From the NCBI GenBank assembly GCA_964493785.1, contig CAZBPM010000014.1, positions 57,897 to 121,896 on the forward strand: a stretch of DNA of 64,000 bases, given 5' to 3'. The notes under the pieces are model-generated. The model ran no database searches and had not been told where the DNA came from. It saw only the letters and a list, made by a program, of their open reading frames with translations. The position numbers and the translations under genes are program-made. Every line of letters starts with the position of its first letter. The stretch's first letter is position 1. Shown here piece after piece: positions 46,931 through 55,152 of this stretch. Origin of the DNA: Hyphomicrobium_A sp964493785 (GTDB lineage: Bacteria > Pseudomonadota > Alphaproteobacteria > Rhizobiales > Hyphomicrobiaceae).

Positions 46931-47362
46931 CAACTAGTCCCCGCACTCCGGCGCGTGTGTAGTCTATTTCCATCCCGCCCCGCTCAAGGGGTCGATCTCG
47001 AGGCGTTCCTGTATCGAGGGCGGGCTGCAAGGTCGGGCACATTTGGTGTCACGCGCACCACGTCTGCCTGAGGCTCGCCGCGGCCACCCGGTGAAAGGCC
47101 GGGACGGGAGAAGCCCTGAAACGCTGCGGGTATGCCAACAAATCCTGCGCGGGGCGGCAAACGCCGCAACAAAAATCAAATAGCTTCGCGGCGTTTCCCG
47201 CCCCGCAGCCCCTCTTTATAATTGCGCCACCTGCTCGCTCTCCGGCGAGCCGGCCGGTTGGCGCGTGGGAGTGGCCGGTTGGCGCGGGGACGTCTCGCCA
47301 CATTTGCTCCCACGTCGCACGGCAGCTAGGCTTCGCAAACCGCCTTCCGGAACGGTAGGGAC
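46931..47362. other. Intergenic region between hisS and ubiA
   Basis: A 432-base gap. It holds an inverted repeat AAACGCCGC (47159-47167) / GCGGCGTTT (47188-47196) with an AT-rich spacer, and one copy plus a fragment of the 42-bp palindromic repeat at 47224-47285. Short open frames on the minus strand have no ribosome-binding site or recognisable domain. Confidence 0.55.
47224..47264 (-). repeat. 42-bp palindromic repeat, copy E1
   Basis: Read on the minus strand it nearly equals the element at 63958-63999: GCGCCAACCGGCCGGCTCGC, then CGGAG, a variable centre and GTGGCGC. Ends GCGCCA/TGGCGC are inverted repeats, and CCGGCTCGCCGG forms an internal hairpin. A partial third copy (GGCCGGTTGGCGCG) follows at 47272-47286. 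Confidence 0.7.
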
Positions 47363-48328
47363 ATGCAGGCCAATCCGACCACAGGTTCGACGACGTCGCG
47401 GGTTGCAGATGCTCCACCAGATAACTGGGTGGACCGCTTTGCACCGGAAGCCATGCGCCCGTATTTCCGGCTGGCTCGGCTCGATCGCCCGATCGGTTTC
47501 TGGCTGCTGCTGCTGCCATGCTGGTGGTCCGTCGGACTTGCCGACGTCACGCTCAACCAGCCTTATCCCAACCCGTGGCTGCTGACGCTGTTCGCGCTCG
47601 GGGCAGTGGCGATGCGCGCCGCCGGATGCGCCTATAATGACTATATCGACCGCGACTACGACGCGAAGCTGGCGCGGACGGCCAGCCGCCCGATTCCGGC
47701 CGGACAGGTGACGCCGGCCGAAGCGCTAGCGTTCGCGGCGGTGTGCGCCCTCGTCGGGGCGCTGGTTCTGGTCCAATTCAACGCTTTCACGATAAAGCTC
47801 GGCGTCGCCTCGCTGCTGCTGGTTGCGCTGTACCCGTTCATGAAGCGTTTCACTCACTGGCCGCAGCTCATTCTAGGGCTGGCGTTCAACTGGGGAGCGC
47901 TGGTCGGGTGGACGGCCGTTATGGGCTCGCTCGGCCTGCCGGCGCTGCTGCTCTATGCCGGCTCGGTGATGTGGACCATCGGTTACGATACGATCTATGC
48001 GCACCAGGATCGCGAGGACGACGAATTGCTTGGGCTGCGCTCGACGGCGATCCGGTTCGGCGAAAATACCATGTCGTGGGTCGGCGGCTTCTATGCCGGC
48101 GCGATCGTGCTGTGGCTGGGAGCTGGATTTCTCGCCGGCACGCACCTGATCTTCTTCATGGCGATAGTGATGGCGTCGCTGCAGATGGCCTGGCAGGTGA
48201 CGACGCTCGATACCAAGGACCCGGCGAACTGCCTGCGCCGCTTCCGCTCAAACCGCGACGTCGGACTAGTGATCTTCCTCGGGCTCGCAGCCGACATGAT
48301 GCTGTCGCGGATGGCGGGCCTCAGCTAG
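47363..48328 (+). CDS. ubiA: 4-hydroxybenzoate polyprenyltransferase
   Basis: A membrane enzyme that attaches the polyprenyl tail to 4-hydroxybenzoate in ubiquinone synthesis, 321 residues. The two Asp-rich substrate motifs are NDYIDRDYD and DREDDELLGL. Seven to nine hydrophobic helices are visible. FRLARLDRPIGFWLLLLPCW is the conserved N-terminal block. The ATG at 47363 follows GGTAGGGA. A structured gap separates it from the lipid A genes downstream. Confidence 0.95.
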   Translation: MQANPTTGSTTSRVADAPPDNWVDRFAPEAMRPYFRLARLDRPIGFWLLLLPCWWSVGLADVTLNQPYPNPWLLTLFALGAVAMRAAGCAYNDYIDRDYDAKLARTASRPIPAGQVTPAEALAFAAVCALVGALVLVQFNAFTIKLGVASLLLVALYPFMKRFTHWPQLILGLAFNWGALVGWTAVMGSLGLPALLLYAGSVMWTIGYDTIYAHQDREDDELLGLRSTAIRFGENTMSWVGGFYAGAIVLWLGAGFLAGTHLIFFMAIVMASLQMAWQVTTLDTKDPANCLRRFRSNRDVGLVIFLGLAADMMLSRMAGLS

Positions 48329-48350
48329 ATGGGACCAAAGCCAGAAAAAG

Positions 48351-48415
48351 CCTGGGCGGTAGCGAACGGGCGTTAAGCAATTCGGCCCGAACCCGTGCCC
48401 AGGGTTCGAGCCGAA
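48351..48415 (+). promoter_or_regulatory. Two mutually exclusive hairpins between ubiA and the DUF4170-msbA genes
   Basis: Hairpin 2 pairs TTCGGC-c-CGAACCC (48381-48394) with GGGTTCG-a-GCCGAA (48402-48415). Hairpin 1 pairs CCTGGGC (48351-48357) with GCCCAGG (48397-48403), using bases in the loop and right arm of hairpin 2. The plus strand then continues AAAACT rather than a T-run. It could be a ubiA transcript end or a leader structure. Confidence 0.4.
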
Positions 48416-48576
48416 AAACTGGAAGCCTCGCCGTTGTCCTCAGAGCCAGCCGTCTTGCGCGACCGTTTAGGCAGAATGACACATCCTGCTTCCTGCCAGC
48501 TTAAAGGATAGCGTAAATTCGGGGTAACCACGCGGACCAGCTCCGGCCACTCCATTCGAATGCAGAGGGGGAATTA

Positions 48577-48828
48577 ATGACCGACAAGACACCGAAGCAA
48601 TTGCTGCACCTTGTCTTCGGCGGCGAGCTGACTTCACTCGAGGGCGTAGAGTTCCGTGATCTCAAGGACCTCGACATCATCGGGATCTATCCGAACTATG
48701 CAGAGGCGCACGCTGCCTGGCGAGCAGCCGCCCAACGCTCCGTGGACAACGCCATGATGCGTTACTTCGTCGTTCATATTCACAAGCTGCTCGAACCGGA
48801 CGACGCGGTGACGAAGGCCATCTCGTGA
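48577..48828 (+). CDS. DUF4170 domain-containing protein
   Basis: An 83-residue cytoplasmic protein of a family found in alphaproteobacteria next to lipid A genes. Characteristic segments are LVFGGELTSLEGVEFRDL, IIGIYPNYAEAHAAW and RYFVVHIHKLLEP. The ATG at 48577 follows GAGGGGGA. Its stop overlaps the GTG start of the ABC transporter by 4 bases, so the two are coupled. The biochemical function is unknown. Confidence 0.88.
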   Translation: MTDKTPKQLLHLVFGGELTSLEGVEFRDLKDLDIIGIYPNYAEAHAAWRAAAQRSVDNAMMRYFVVHIHKLLEPDDAVTKAIS

Positions 48829-50639
48829 ATTCAACGCCGCAGGAACCGCGCCAAGAAAGCTCCAAGCTCGTCATCGACGACCAGCGTCGCGGTCTTCTGA
48901 ACCGCTTCTTAAGGGAGTGGATCTACCCGCGCTGGCGCGAGCTGGCGGCGGCGATGGTGCTGACCGCGATGCTGGCGGCGGTGACCGGCGCCTATCCGAT
49001 GATCATCAAGGCGTCCTTCGACATGCTCATGAAGGACCAGACCGGCATGCTGCCATATGTGCTGGCAGCTATCGTCGGCGCCACGATGGTGCGCAGCTTG
49101 CTGCTGTACTGGCAGACCGTGGAGACCAACCGCATCGTGATGCGGCTGACGACCGACATGCAACGGCTGGGCTTTTCCCACCTGATGACGTCCGACTTTG
49201 CGCGGCTCTCGCGCGAGACGCCGGGCCGGCTCGTCTCGAAGCTGACGAACGATATCGGCTTCATACAAACGGCGGCACAGGCGGCACTCAACACGGCGAT
49301 CCGCGATTCCCTTACGATCGTCGCACTCGTTGCGTCGATGATCTACCTCGATCCGATGATGTCGCTGATCGTGCTCTGCATCTACCCGATCGCGGCGCTG
49401 CCTGTGGCGCATCTCTCGCAGCGGCTGCGGCGCGTGGCCAAGCAGACACAAAACGAACTGGGCGGGATGACGGCACTGCTGACGGAGAAACTGTCCGGCG
49501 CGCGGCTGATCAAGTCCTACAGGCTCGAGGATTACGCCGCGGAGCGGCTCAACAAAAGTTTCGAGCAAGTCTACGATCTGCGCATCAAAGCGGTGCGCAA
49601 TCGCGCGCGCATCGATCCGCTGCTGGAGGCACTGGGCGGCGTCGCGGTGGCCGGCGTGATCGGCTTTGCATACTGGCGGATCGCAAGCGGCATCTCGACG
49701 GTTGGCGATTTCATGGGCTTCATCACGGCGCTGCTGATGGCATCGCAGCCGATCCGCGCACTGGGGAGCCTGTCGGGCCGCGTCAACGAAGGGCTGGCGG
49801 CCGCCGAGAGCTTCTATGACCTCATCGACGAGAAGCCGGCGGTCGTCGACATGCCGGGGGCGAAGCCGCTGGCAATCGGCGCCGCGGAAATCCGGTTCGA
49901 GGGGATCGGTTTCTCATACGACGGCAGCGGCGATACCCAGGCGATCTCGCGCTTTTCCCTCGTGGTGCCAGGCGGCAGCACGGTGGCGCTGGTCGGACGG
50001 TCAGGCGCCGGCAAGTCGACGGTGCTAAACTTGGTACCGCGCCTGTTCGACGTCGATGCCGGCCGGATCATGATCGATGGCCAGGACATCCGCGATGTCA
50101 CACTGGCTTCGCTGCGCGACGCGATATCCATCGTCGCGCAGGACGTGACGCTGTTCGAAGATACGATCGGCGCCAACATAGCCCTCGGGCGGCTGGGGGC
50201 TCCGCAGGCCGCTATCGTTGCGGCGGCGCAGGCGGCGGCGGCGCACGAGTTTATCCTCGATCAGCCTCATGGCTACAATACGGACATCGGCGACCGGGGT
50301 CTCAGGCTTTCGGGCGGACAGCGGCAGAGGCTCGCCCTCGCCCGGGCAATCCTCAAGGATGCGCCGATCCTGCTGCTCGACGAGGCAACGAGCGCACTCG
50401 ACACCGAATCTGAGCGTCTGGTGCAGGAAGCGCTGGCCCGCTTCACCAAGAACCGCACGACGCTCGTCATCGCGCATAGACTGTCCACGGTGCAGAATGC
50501 CGATCTCATCTGCGTGATGGATGCCGGCGCGATCGTGGAGACCGGCACGCATCAGCAGTTGCTGGCGGCGGATGGCTATTATGCGCGGCTGGTCCGCTCT
50601 CAGGCCCTGACGGGCGCACGCGAGCCGGAGTTCTCCTGA
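48825..50639 (+). CDS. msbA: MsbA-like lipid ABC exporter (fused permease and ATPase)
   Basis: A half-transporter of 604 residues that forms a homodimer. Six transmembrane helices lie in residues of about 30-320. The ATPase domain has Walker A GRSGAGKSTVLN, signature LSGGQRQRLALARA and Walker B ILLLDEATSALD. The GTG start overlaps DUF4170. Position in front of waaA and lpxK makes flipping of lipid A-core the most likely job; close relatives export other lipids, so the assignment rests on context. Confidence 0.85.
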   Translation: MNSTPQEPRQESSKLVIDDQRRGLLNRFLREWIYPRWRELAAAMVLTAMLAAVTGAYPMIIKASFDMLMKDQTGMLPYVLAAIVGATMVRSLLLYWQTVETNRIVMRLTTDMQRLGFSHLMTSDFARLSRETPGRLVSKLTNDIGFIQTAAQAALNTAIRDSLTIVALVASMIYLDPMMSLIVLCIYPIAALPVAHLSQRLRRVAKQTQNELGGMTALLTEKLSGARLIKSYRLEDYAAERLNKSFEQVYDLRIKAVRNRARIDPLLEALGGVAVAGVIGFAYWRIASGISTVGDFMGFITALLMASQPIRALGSLSGRVNEGLAAAESFYDLIDEKPAVVDMPGAKPLAIGAAEIRFEGIGFSYDGSGDTQAISRFSLVVPGGSTVALVGRSGAGKSTVLNLVPRLFDVDAGRIMIDGQDIRDVTLASLRDAISIVAQDVTLFEDTIGANIALGRLGAPQAAIVAAAQAAAAHEFILDQPHGYNTDIGDRGLRLSGGQRQRLALARAILKDAPILLLDEATSALDTESERLVQEALARFTKNRTTLVIAHRLSTVQNADLICVMDAGAIVETGTHQQLLAADGYYARLVRSQALTGAREPEFS

Positions 50640-50660
50640 GGCGAAAGATATTCGCGCGCG

Positions 50661-51398
50661 CTATTCGCGGCGTAGGATGCCGTCGACGAGGCGGTCCGCC
50701 CAGCCGGTGGATCGGAACGTGCTGCGTAGCTCGTTAGGGTCGTAGACGGTATCGACCCACTCGAAGAAGGGCATCGGCCGGACGGCGTTGTCGGCGATAT
50801 AGCGCTCGAAGAAATAATCGAGGATCCCGGTGTGCGCCTGCCGGATATGGCCGTACTTCAGGGAAAGTTCTTTCTTCGCCTCCTCGATCGGAAGCCCCTC
50901 GTGCAGATGACGGTAGAGCACGCTCATAATGCCGGCTCGATCAGCGCCCGACTTGCAGTGCATCAGGACGGGGTACTCGACCTCCTCGAACAGTTTCTTG
51001 GCGCCCCACAATTCCTCGCGCGAGGGCGCGGCCCTGGACCGCATCTGGTAATTGACCAGCTTCAGCCCGTAGCGCTGGCAGGCACGCCGCTCCAGCCAAT
51101 AGCTGCCGCAGTCCCGTTCGCCACGCAGGTTAATCACGGTGCGTACGCCCGCCTTGGCAAACCCGCGGAGCTGGTGTGGAGCAGGTTGCGCGGACCGCCA
51201 CGCCTTGTCGGACATGCGGTAGGTGTTGGAATAGATCACGCGGAAGATCCCGTGATCCACGAGGAGCATATCGACATACGACGCAGGCGCCATGGCGACG
51301 CGGCGCAACCAAGGGGGCATCGCGCGCACGGCGCGCTGACGGGCACTCCTCCCAACGCGGCGCCAGGAGCGTTTTGCCCGCTTCACCAATCCGGCCAT
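50661..51398 (-). CDS. Tyrosine/dual-specificity protein phosphatase family
   Basis: A 245-residue enzyme with the C-x5-R phosphatase signature HCKSGADRAG. The general acid Asp is probably in the preceding RGERDCGSYW region or nearby. ATG 51398 (MAGLVKRAKRSW) gives a basic N-terminus; the frame extends upstream to 51665 with non-coding character. It lies on the opposite strand inside the lipid A block, converging with msbA. The substrate could be a phosphoprotein, a phosphoinositide-like lipid or a lipid A phosphate. Confidence 0.85.
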   Translation of the reverse strand: MAGLVKRAKRSWRRVGRSARQRAVRAMPPWLRRVAMAPASYVDMLLVDHGIFRVIYSNTYRMSDKAWRSAQPAPHQLRGFAKAGVRTVINLRGERDCGSYWLERRACQRYGLKLVNYQMRSRAAPSREELWGAKKLFEEVEYPVLMHCKSGADRAGIMSVLYRHLHEGLPIEEAKKELSLKYGHIRQAHTGILDYFFERYIADNAVRPMPFFEWVDTVYDPNELRSTFRSTGWADRLVDGILRRE

Positions 51399-51752
51399 TA
51401 AAGTCCGCTGATTAGAGGGTTGGGGCGAGGGCCGCGTCCCGGGCGGCCACCGAAAATTGCCGGTGTGTGCCCGAACGTCCCAGTTTGCCATCGCTAAATA
51501 TTCGCTATAGGAACCACCTGCAAGTGGTTCGCTCAGAACACTTGCCCCATGCGGCGATTGGGGGCGATCTGGCGCCGAGGCACCTGGTGTGACGATTGAG
51601 AGACTCGCCGCCGGAACAGGCGTGGCGGCGGGTGGATCCCTCGATATCGCGCACACCAGAAGCATAGGAAATCAGCATCCCTTATGCTTCAAGCGCTGTC
51701 ACAAATCCCGGGATTTAGATATCCGCGAGCCTCGGACACGGGGCGATAATCG
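51399..51752. other. Divergent regulatory region between the phosphatase and the acyltransferase-WaaA gene
   Basis: A 354-base gap. It contains a hairpin GAACCAC/GTGGTTC (51511-51530) and the perfect 14-base palindrome listed separately. GCATA/TATGC arms lie near 51661-51687. No convincing gene. Confidence 0.5.
51703..51716. promoter_or_regulatory. Perfect palindrome AAATCCCGGGATTT, candidate operator
   Basis: The 14-base sequence equals its own reverse complement and ends 36 bases before the ATG of the acyltransferase-WaaA gene, where an operator or promoter would be expected. No regulator identified. Confidence 0.35.
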
Positions 51753-53783
51753 ATGGCACGCTCGCCCGAAACCGCGCGTAAGCTCAACCGCCTCGCCGGT
51801 GGCGCCCTTGCCCGACTGATTTCGCTCGTCCAACGCAGCTCCAAGGCCGTTTATGAGCCGGCCGATGCGTTGCAGAGGCTACACGGCGATCATCCTCTGA
51901 TCGTTGCGGTCTGGCACGGCCAGTTCATGCTTTCGTCCGGCTTCAAACCGGGGCCCGACGTAAAGGTCGCGGCAATGGTCGCCCGGCATGGCGACGCCGA
52001 GCTTGTCGGCGCGGCCATGGAGCGATTTGGCGTCGAGCTGATTCGCGGGGCGGGCGCGGGCGGGCGCCGCAAGGATCGAGGCGGTCTGCACGCCCTCCGA
52101 CAGGCCGTCCGCTACCTCAAGGACGGATATTCCGTCGTCATGACGGCCGACGTGCCACCGGGGCCAGCCCGGGTCGCCGGAGCTGGCATCGTCACCATCG
52201 CTCGGCTATCGGGGCGCCCGATCGTGCCCTGTGCCGCCGCAAGCTCCCGATTTCGCGCGCTCGACACGTGGAGCCGCATGACAATCAATCTTCCGCGGTC
52301 CAAGATCGCATATGTTGCGGGTGACCCGATCTGGGTGCCGCATGATGCAGGAGAGACCGAGCTGGAGTTTGCGCGCAAACAGCTGGAGCGGGCCCTGAAT
52401 GCGGCTACCGAGCGCGCCTATGCCATTGTCGGCGCCGATATCCGGCGCATCGCGCCGGCCACCCTCGTCGATCCCCATGCACCACCGGCTGCCCCCGATT
52501 TCCGGCTCAAGGCCTACCGCACGGCCATGAGCATGCTGCGGCCGCTGGCGCCGCTCATTCTCAAGGTGCGCGAGCGCGGGGGAAAAGAAGATCCGCGCCG
52601 CCGCGGCGAGCGGCTGGGGCGCGCGAATGTCGCCCGTCCGAGCGGCGTTCTTTGCTGGGTGCACGCCGCGAGCGTCGGCGAGACGAATGCAGTGCTGCCG
52701 CTGATCGAAGCGCTCGGCCGCGTGCGTCCCGATCTTCACTTCCTTCTCACCACAGGCACTGTGACTTCCGCGGGTCTGGCGGAGCGGCGCCTGGGGCCGA
52801 ATGCGGTGCACCAGTATGTTCCGCTCGATGCGCCGGAATACGCTTCCCGCTTCCTCGAACATTGGCAGCCTGACCTCGCCGTGTTCACGGAGTCGGAAAT
52901 CTGGCCGTCGTTGATCCTGGAGACGTCGGCGCGGAACATTCCGATCGCGCTCGTCAACGCGCGGCTGTCGCATCGCAGCCGCCGCCGCTGGCAGCGCAAC
53001 AAATCCATGGCGGTGCCGCTGTTCGGCCGTTTCAGCATCATCTTGGCCCAAAATGAGCGGATGGCGCTCGGCTTTTCCGCGGTTGGTGCGCGCCACGTCG
53101 TCTCGGTGGGCAACCTGAAAATCGACTCGCCCCCGCCGCCGGTTGACGATGTCGAACTGGAGCGGCTCAAGGCGGCACTCGGCGAGCGTCCGGTATTCGT
53201 CGCGGCCAGCACGCACGAGGGCGAAGAAGAGAGCATCGCAGTGGCGCATCGGGCGCTTGCCCGGCATTTCGAGGGGCTCTGCACGATCATCGCGCCGCGC
53301 CATCCAGAGCGCGGAACGGCGCTGGCAGAGACGCTGAAGAACCTTGGCTTTACGGTGGCGCAGCGCTCCCTGGGCGCCCTGCCCGGCCCGCGCACCGAGA
53401 TCTATATCGCCGATACCATCGGCGAGCTGGGGACGCTCTATGCCCTATCGCAGGTCGCGTTCATCGGCGGTTCGCTGGTTGATCGCGGCGGGCAAAATCC
53501 GATCGAGGCCGTGCGCCACTGCGCGGCGGTGCTTACCGGCCCGCACTGGCAGAACTTCCGCGACGAATACCGCACGCTGCTGCGGCACGAAGGGGCAATC
53601 GAAGTGAGGTCGTCCGCGGACATTGCGGCCGTCGTATCGAAGCTGCTGGACAACCCGCAGGAGCTGCAGCGAATGCGCTCCGGCGCGACGCAGGCACTCG
53701 GAACGCTGTCGGGTGCGCTCGACAAGACCGTCGAGGCGCTGCTGCGCTATCTGCCTAACGAGAGATTGAAGCGTGCGTCTTGA
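51753..53783 (+). CDS. waaA: Fused lysophospholipid-acyltransferase-like (DUF374) and Kdo transferase (WaaA)
   Basis: A 676-residue bifunctional protein. Residues of about 1-230 match DUF374: VWHGQFMLS, MVARHGDAELV, LKDGYSVVMTADVPPGPAR and ARLSGRPIVPCA. Residues of about 250-676 match the whole WaaA/KdtA glycosyltransferase, which adds Kdo from CMP-Kdo to lipid A precursor. Its marks are VHAASVGETNAVLPLI, FTESEIWPSLI, VNARLSHRS, IAPRHPERG and FIGGSLVDRGGQNPIEA. In related bacteria the two parts are usually separate adjacent genes, as far as I know. The frame is unbroken. lpxK overlaps its end by 11 bases. Confidence 0.93.
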   Translation: MARSPETARKLNRLAGGALARLISLVQRSSKAVYEPADALQRLHGDHPLIVAVWHGQFMLSSGFKPGPDVKVAAMVARHGDAELVGAAMERFGVELIRGAGAGGRRKDRGGLHALRQAVRYLKDGYSVVMTADVPPGPARVAGAGIVTIARLSGRPIVPCAAASSRFRALDTWSRMTINLPRSKIAYVAGDPIWVPHDAGETELEFARKQLERALNAATERAYAIVGADIRRIAPATLVDPHAPPAAPDFRLKAYRTAMSMLRPLAPLILKVRERGGKEDPRRRGERLGRANVARPSGVLCWVHAASVGETNAVLPLIEALGRVRPDLHFLLTTGTVTSAGLAERRLGPNAVHQYVPLDAPEYASRFLEHWQPDLAVFTESEIWPSLILETSARNIPIALVNARLSHRSRRRWQRNKSMAVPLFGRFSIILAQNERMALGFSAVGARHVVSVGNLKIDSPPPPVDDVELERLKAALGERPVFVAASTHEGEEESIAVAHRALARHFEGLCTIIAPRHPERGTALAETLKNLGFTVAQRSLGALPGPRTEIYIADTIGELGTLYALSQVAFIGGSLVDRGGQNPIEAVRHCAAVLTGPHWQNFRDEYRTLLRHEGAIEVRSSADIAAVVSKLLDNPQELQRMRSGATQALGTLSGALDKTVEALLRYLPNERLKRAS

Positions 53784-54831
53784 CGAGCCGTCGTGGTGGT
53801 ACGGCGGGCGCGCGGACCTGCGCCAGCGTGCGCTCATTCCCGTGGCTCGGCTGTACGGCTGGATCGCGGAGCGCCGCTATCACCAGGAAATGCCTTACAG
53901 GTCGCGGCTTCCCATCATCTGCGTCGGTAATTTTACCGCGGGGGGAACCGGCAAGACACCGCTGTCCCTTCACATCGCGCGGCTGCTGATCGCGCGAGGC
54001 GAAAAGCCCGTGTTCCTGACGCGCGGTTATGGTGGACGGGTGACCGGTCCGGCCTGGGTCGATACAGCCACCAGCGCCGCGCGCCGGTTCGGCGACGAGC
54101 CGATGCTGCTCGCCGCCGTCGCGCCGACGCTCGTTGCTCGTGACAGGCGGGCGGGTATCATCGCAGTCGAGCGCGATGCGCGAAGCCCCAGCGTCGTGAT
54201 CATGGACGATGGCCTGCAGAATCCGGCGGTCGCCAAGGATCTCTCGATCGCGCTGGTCGATGGAAAGCGCGGCGTGGGCAATGGGGAAGTCATACCGGCC
54301 GGGCCGCTGCGTGCACCGCTCGAATTCCAACTCGGTCTCGTAGATGCGATCATTGTGCGCGATCCGCCCGACAACGGCAGTTCGGGCAGCGTGCTCGGCG
54401 TGCTGCGGAAGGGATTTCCGGGGCCGGTGCTGGCCGCCAGCGTCGCACCCGCAGGCAATACGTCGTGGGTCAGCGACAAGCCGCTCGTAGCATTCGCAGG
54501 CATCGCCAATCCGCGGCGGTTCTATCGGCTGCTGGAAAGCCTCGGCGGGCGCTTGGCGGAGCAAAAATCCTATCCCGATCACCACTGGTTCAGCGCTTCG
54601 GATGCGGAGCGACTGCTCGACATGGCGCACAGGACGGGCGGGCAGCTCGTGACGACGGAGAAGGACTACGCCCGCCTCGAGGGCAATCCGGCGCTGGATG
54701 CGCTCGCGGCGCAGACGCGGGTGTTGCCGATCGAGATGCAGATCGAGGATCGCGACGTTGCGCGGCTCAACTCGCTGATCGATGCGGCGCTCAAGGGCGT
54801 CGCGCGGCGGAACAGACCGCCCCCTGCCTAA
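53773..54831 (+). CDS. lpxK: Tetraacyldisaccharide 4'-kinase
   Basis: It phosphorylates the 4' position of the lipid A disaccharide, 352 residues. The GTG at 53773 overlaps the waaA end. The P-loop is GNFTAGGTGKTPLSLH, followed by FLTRGYGGR, the Asp-rich VIMDDGLQNP and YPDHHWFSASDAERL. TTEKDYARL is the conserved C-terminal part. The catalytic motifs look complete. It follows waaA in translational coupling and ends 4 bases inside the convergent DUF2093 gene. Confidence 0.95.
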   Translation: MRLDEPSWWYGGRADLRQRALIPVARLYGWIAERRYHQEMPYRSRLPIICVGNFTAGGTGKTPLSLHIARLLIARGEKPVFLTRGYGGRVTGPAWVDTATSAARRFGDEPMLLAAVAPTLVARDRRAGIIAVERDARSPSVVIMDDGLQNPAVAKDLSIALVDGKRGVGNGEVIPAGPLRAPLEFQLGLVDAIIVRDPPDNGSSGSVLGVLRKGFPGPVLAASVAPAGNTSWVSDKPLVAFAGIANPRRFYRLLESLGGRLAEQKSYPDHHWFSASDAERLLDMAHRTGGQLVTTEKDYARLEGNPALDALAAQTRVLPIEMQIEDRDVARLNSLIDAALKGVARRNRPPPA

Positions 54832-55076
54832 GCCTGGTCGTCGTCGACGCGGCGAAGCGTGTCGCGCATCTCAAGGAAGCGCTGCATCGAAACGTCCGGC
54901 GAAGAATACGCCTCCTGAAGCTCGACGCTCCAATACCGCAGGTCCGGCAACATTATGGGCTCGCCGGTGACGGCGCAGCGCACGAAATCGCCCGGAGAGA
55001 GCACTTGAAACTCTCCGTTAAGGAACCTGACCTTCGCCTCACCGCGGAGGCCGAAGAACCGATCGATTCTGTTCAT
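54828..55076 (-). CDS. DUF2093 domain-containing protein
   Basis: An 82-residue small protein of a conserved alphaproteobacterial family often found beside lpxK. Core segments are AKVRFLNGEFQVLSPGDFV, RCAVTGEPIMLPDLRYWSV and EAYSSPDVSMQRFLEM. ATG 55076; its 3' end overlaps lpxK by 4 bases tail to tail. Two possible metal ligands or structural residues (one Cys) are present but no function can be inferred. Confidence 0.88.
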   Translation of the reverse strand: MNRIDRFFGLRGEAKVRFLNGEFQVLSPGDFVRCAVTGEPIMLPDLRYWSVELQEAYSSPDVSMQRFLEMRDTLRRVDDDQA

Positions 55077-55152
55077 GCACGTCTCTAGCCGATGTCAGCG
55101 GACCACAATGCCAATCGCGGCGGGCACGTCAAGCATTCCCGTCTATGACACT

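Noticed and set aside
46964..47179. Small minus-strand open frame between hisS and ubiA
   Set aside because: No ribosome-binding site, no recognisable domain and biased composition; considered intergenic.
48351..48420. A possible tRNA gene because of GGGTTCGAGCC resembling a T-arm
   Set aside because: No acceptor stem, anticodon arm or D-arm can be formed around it; the bases are explained by the hairpin.
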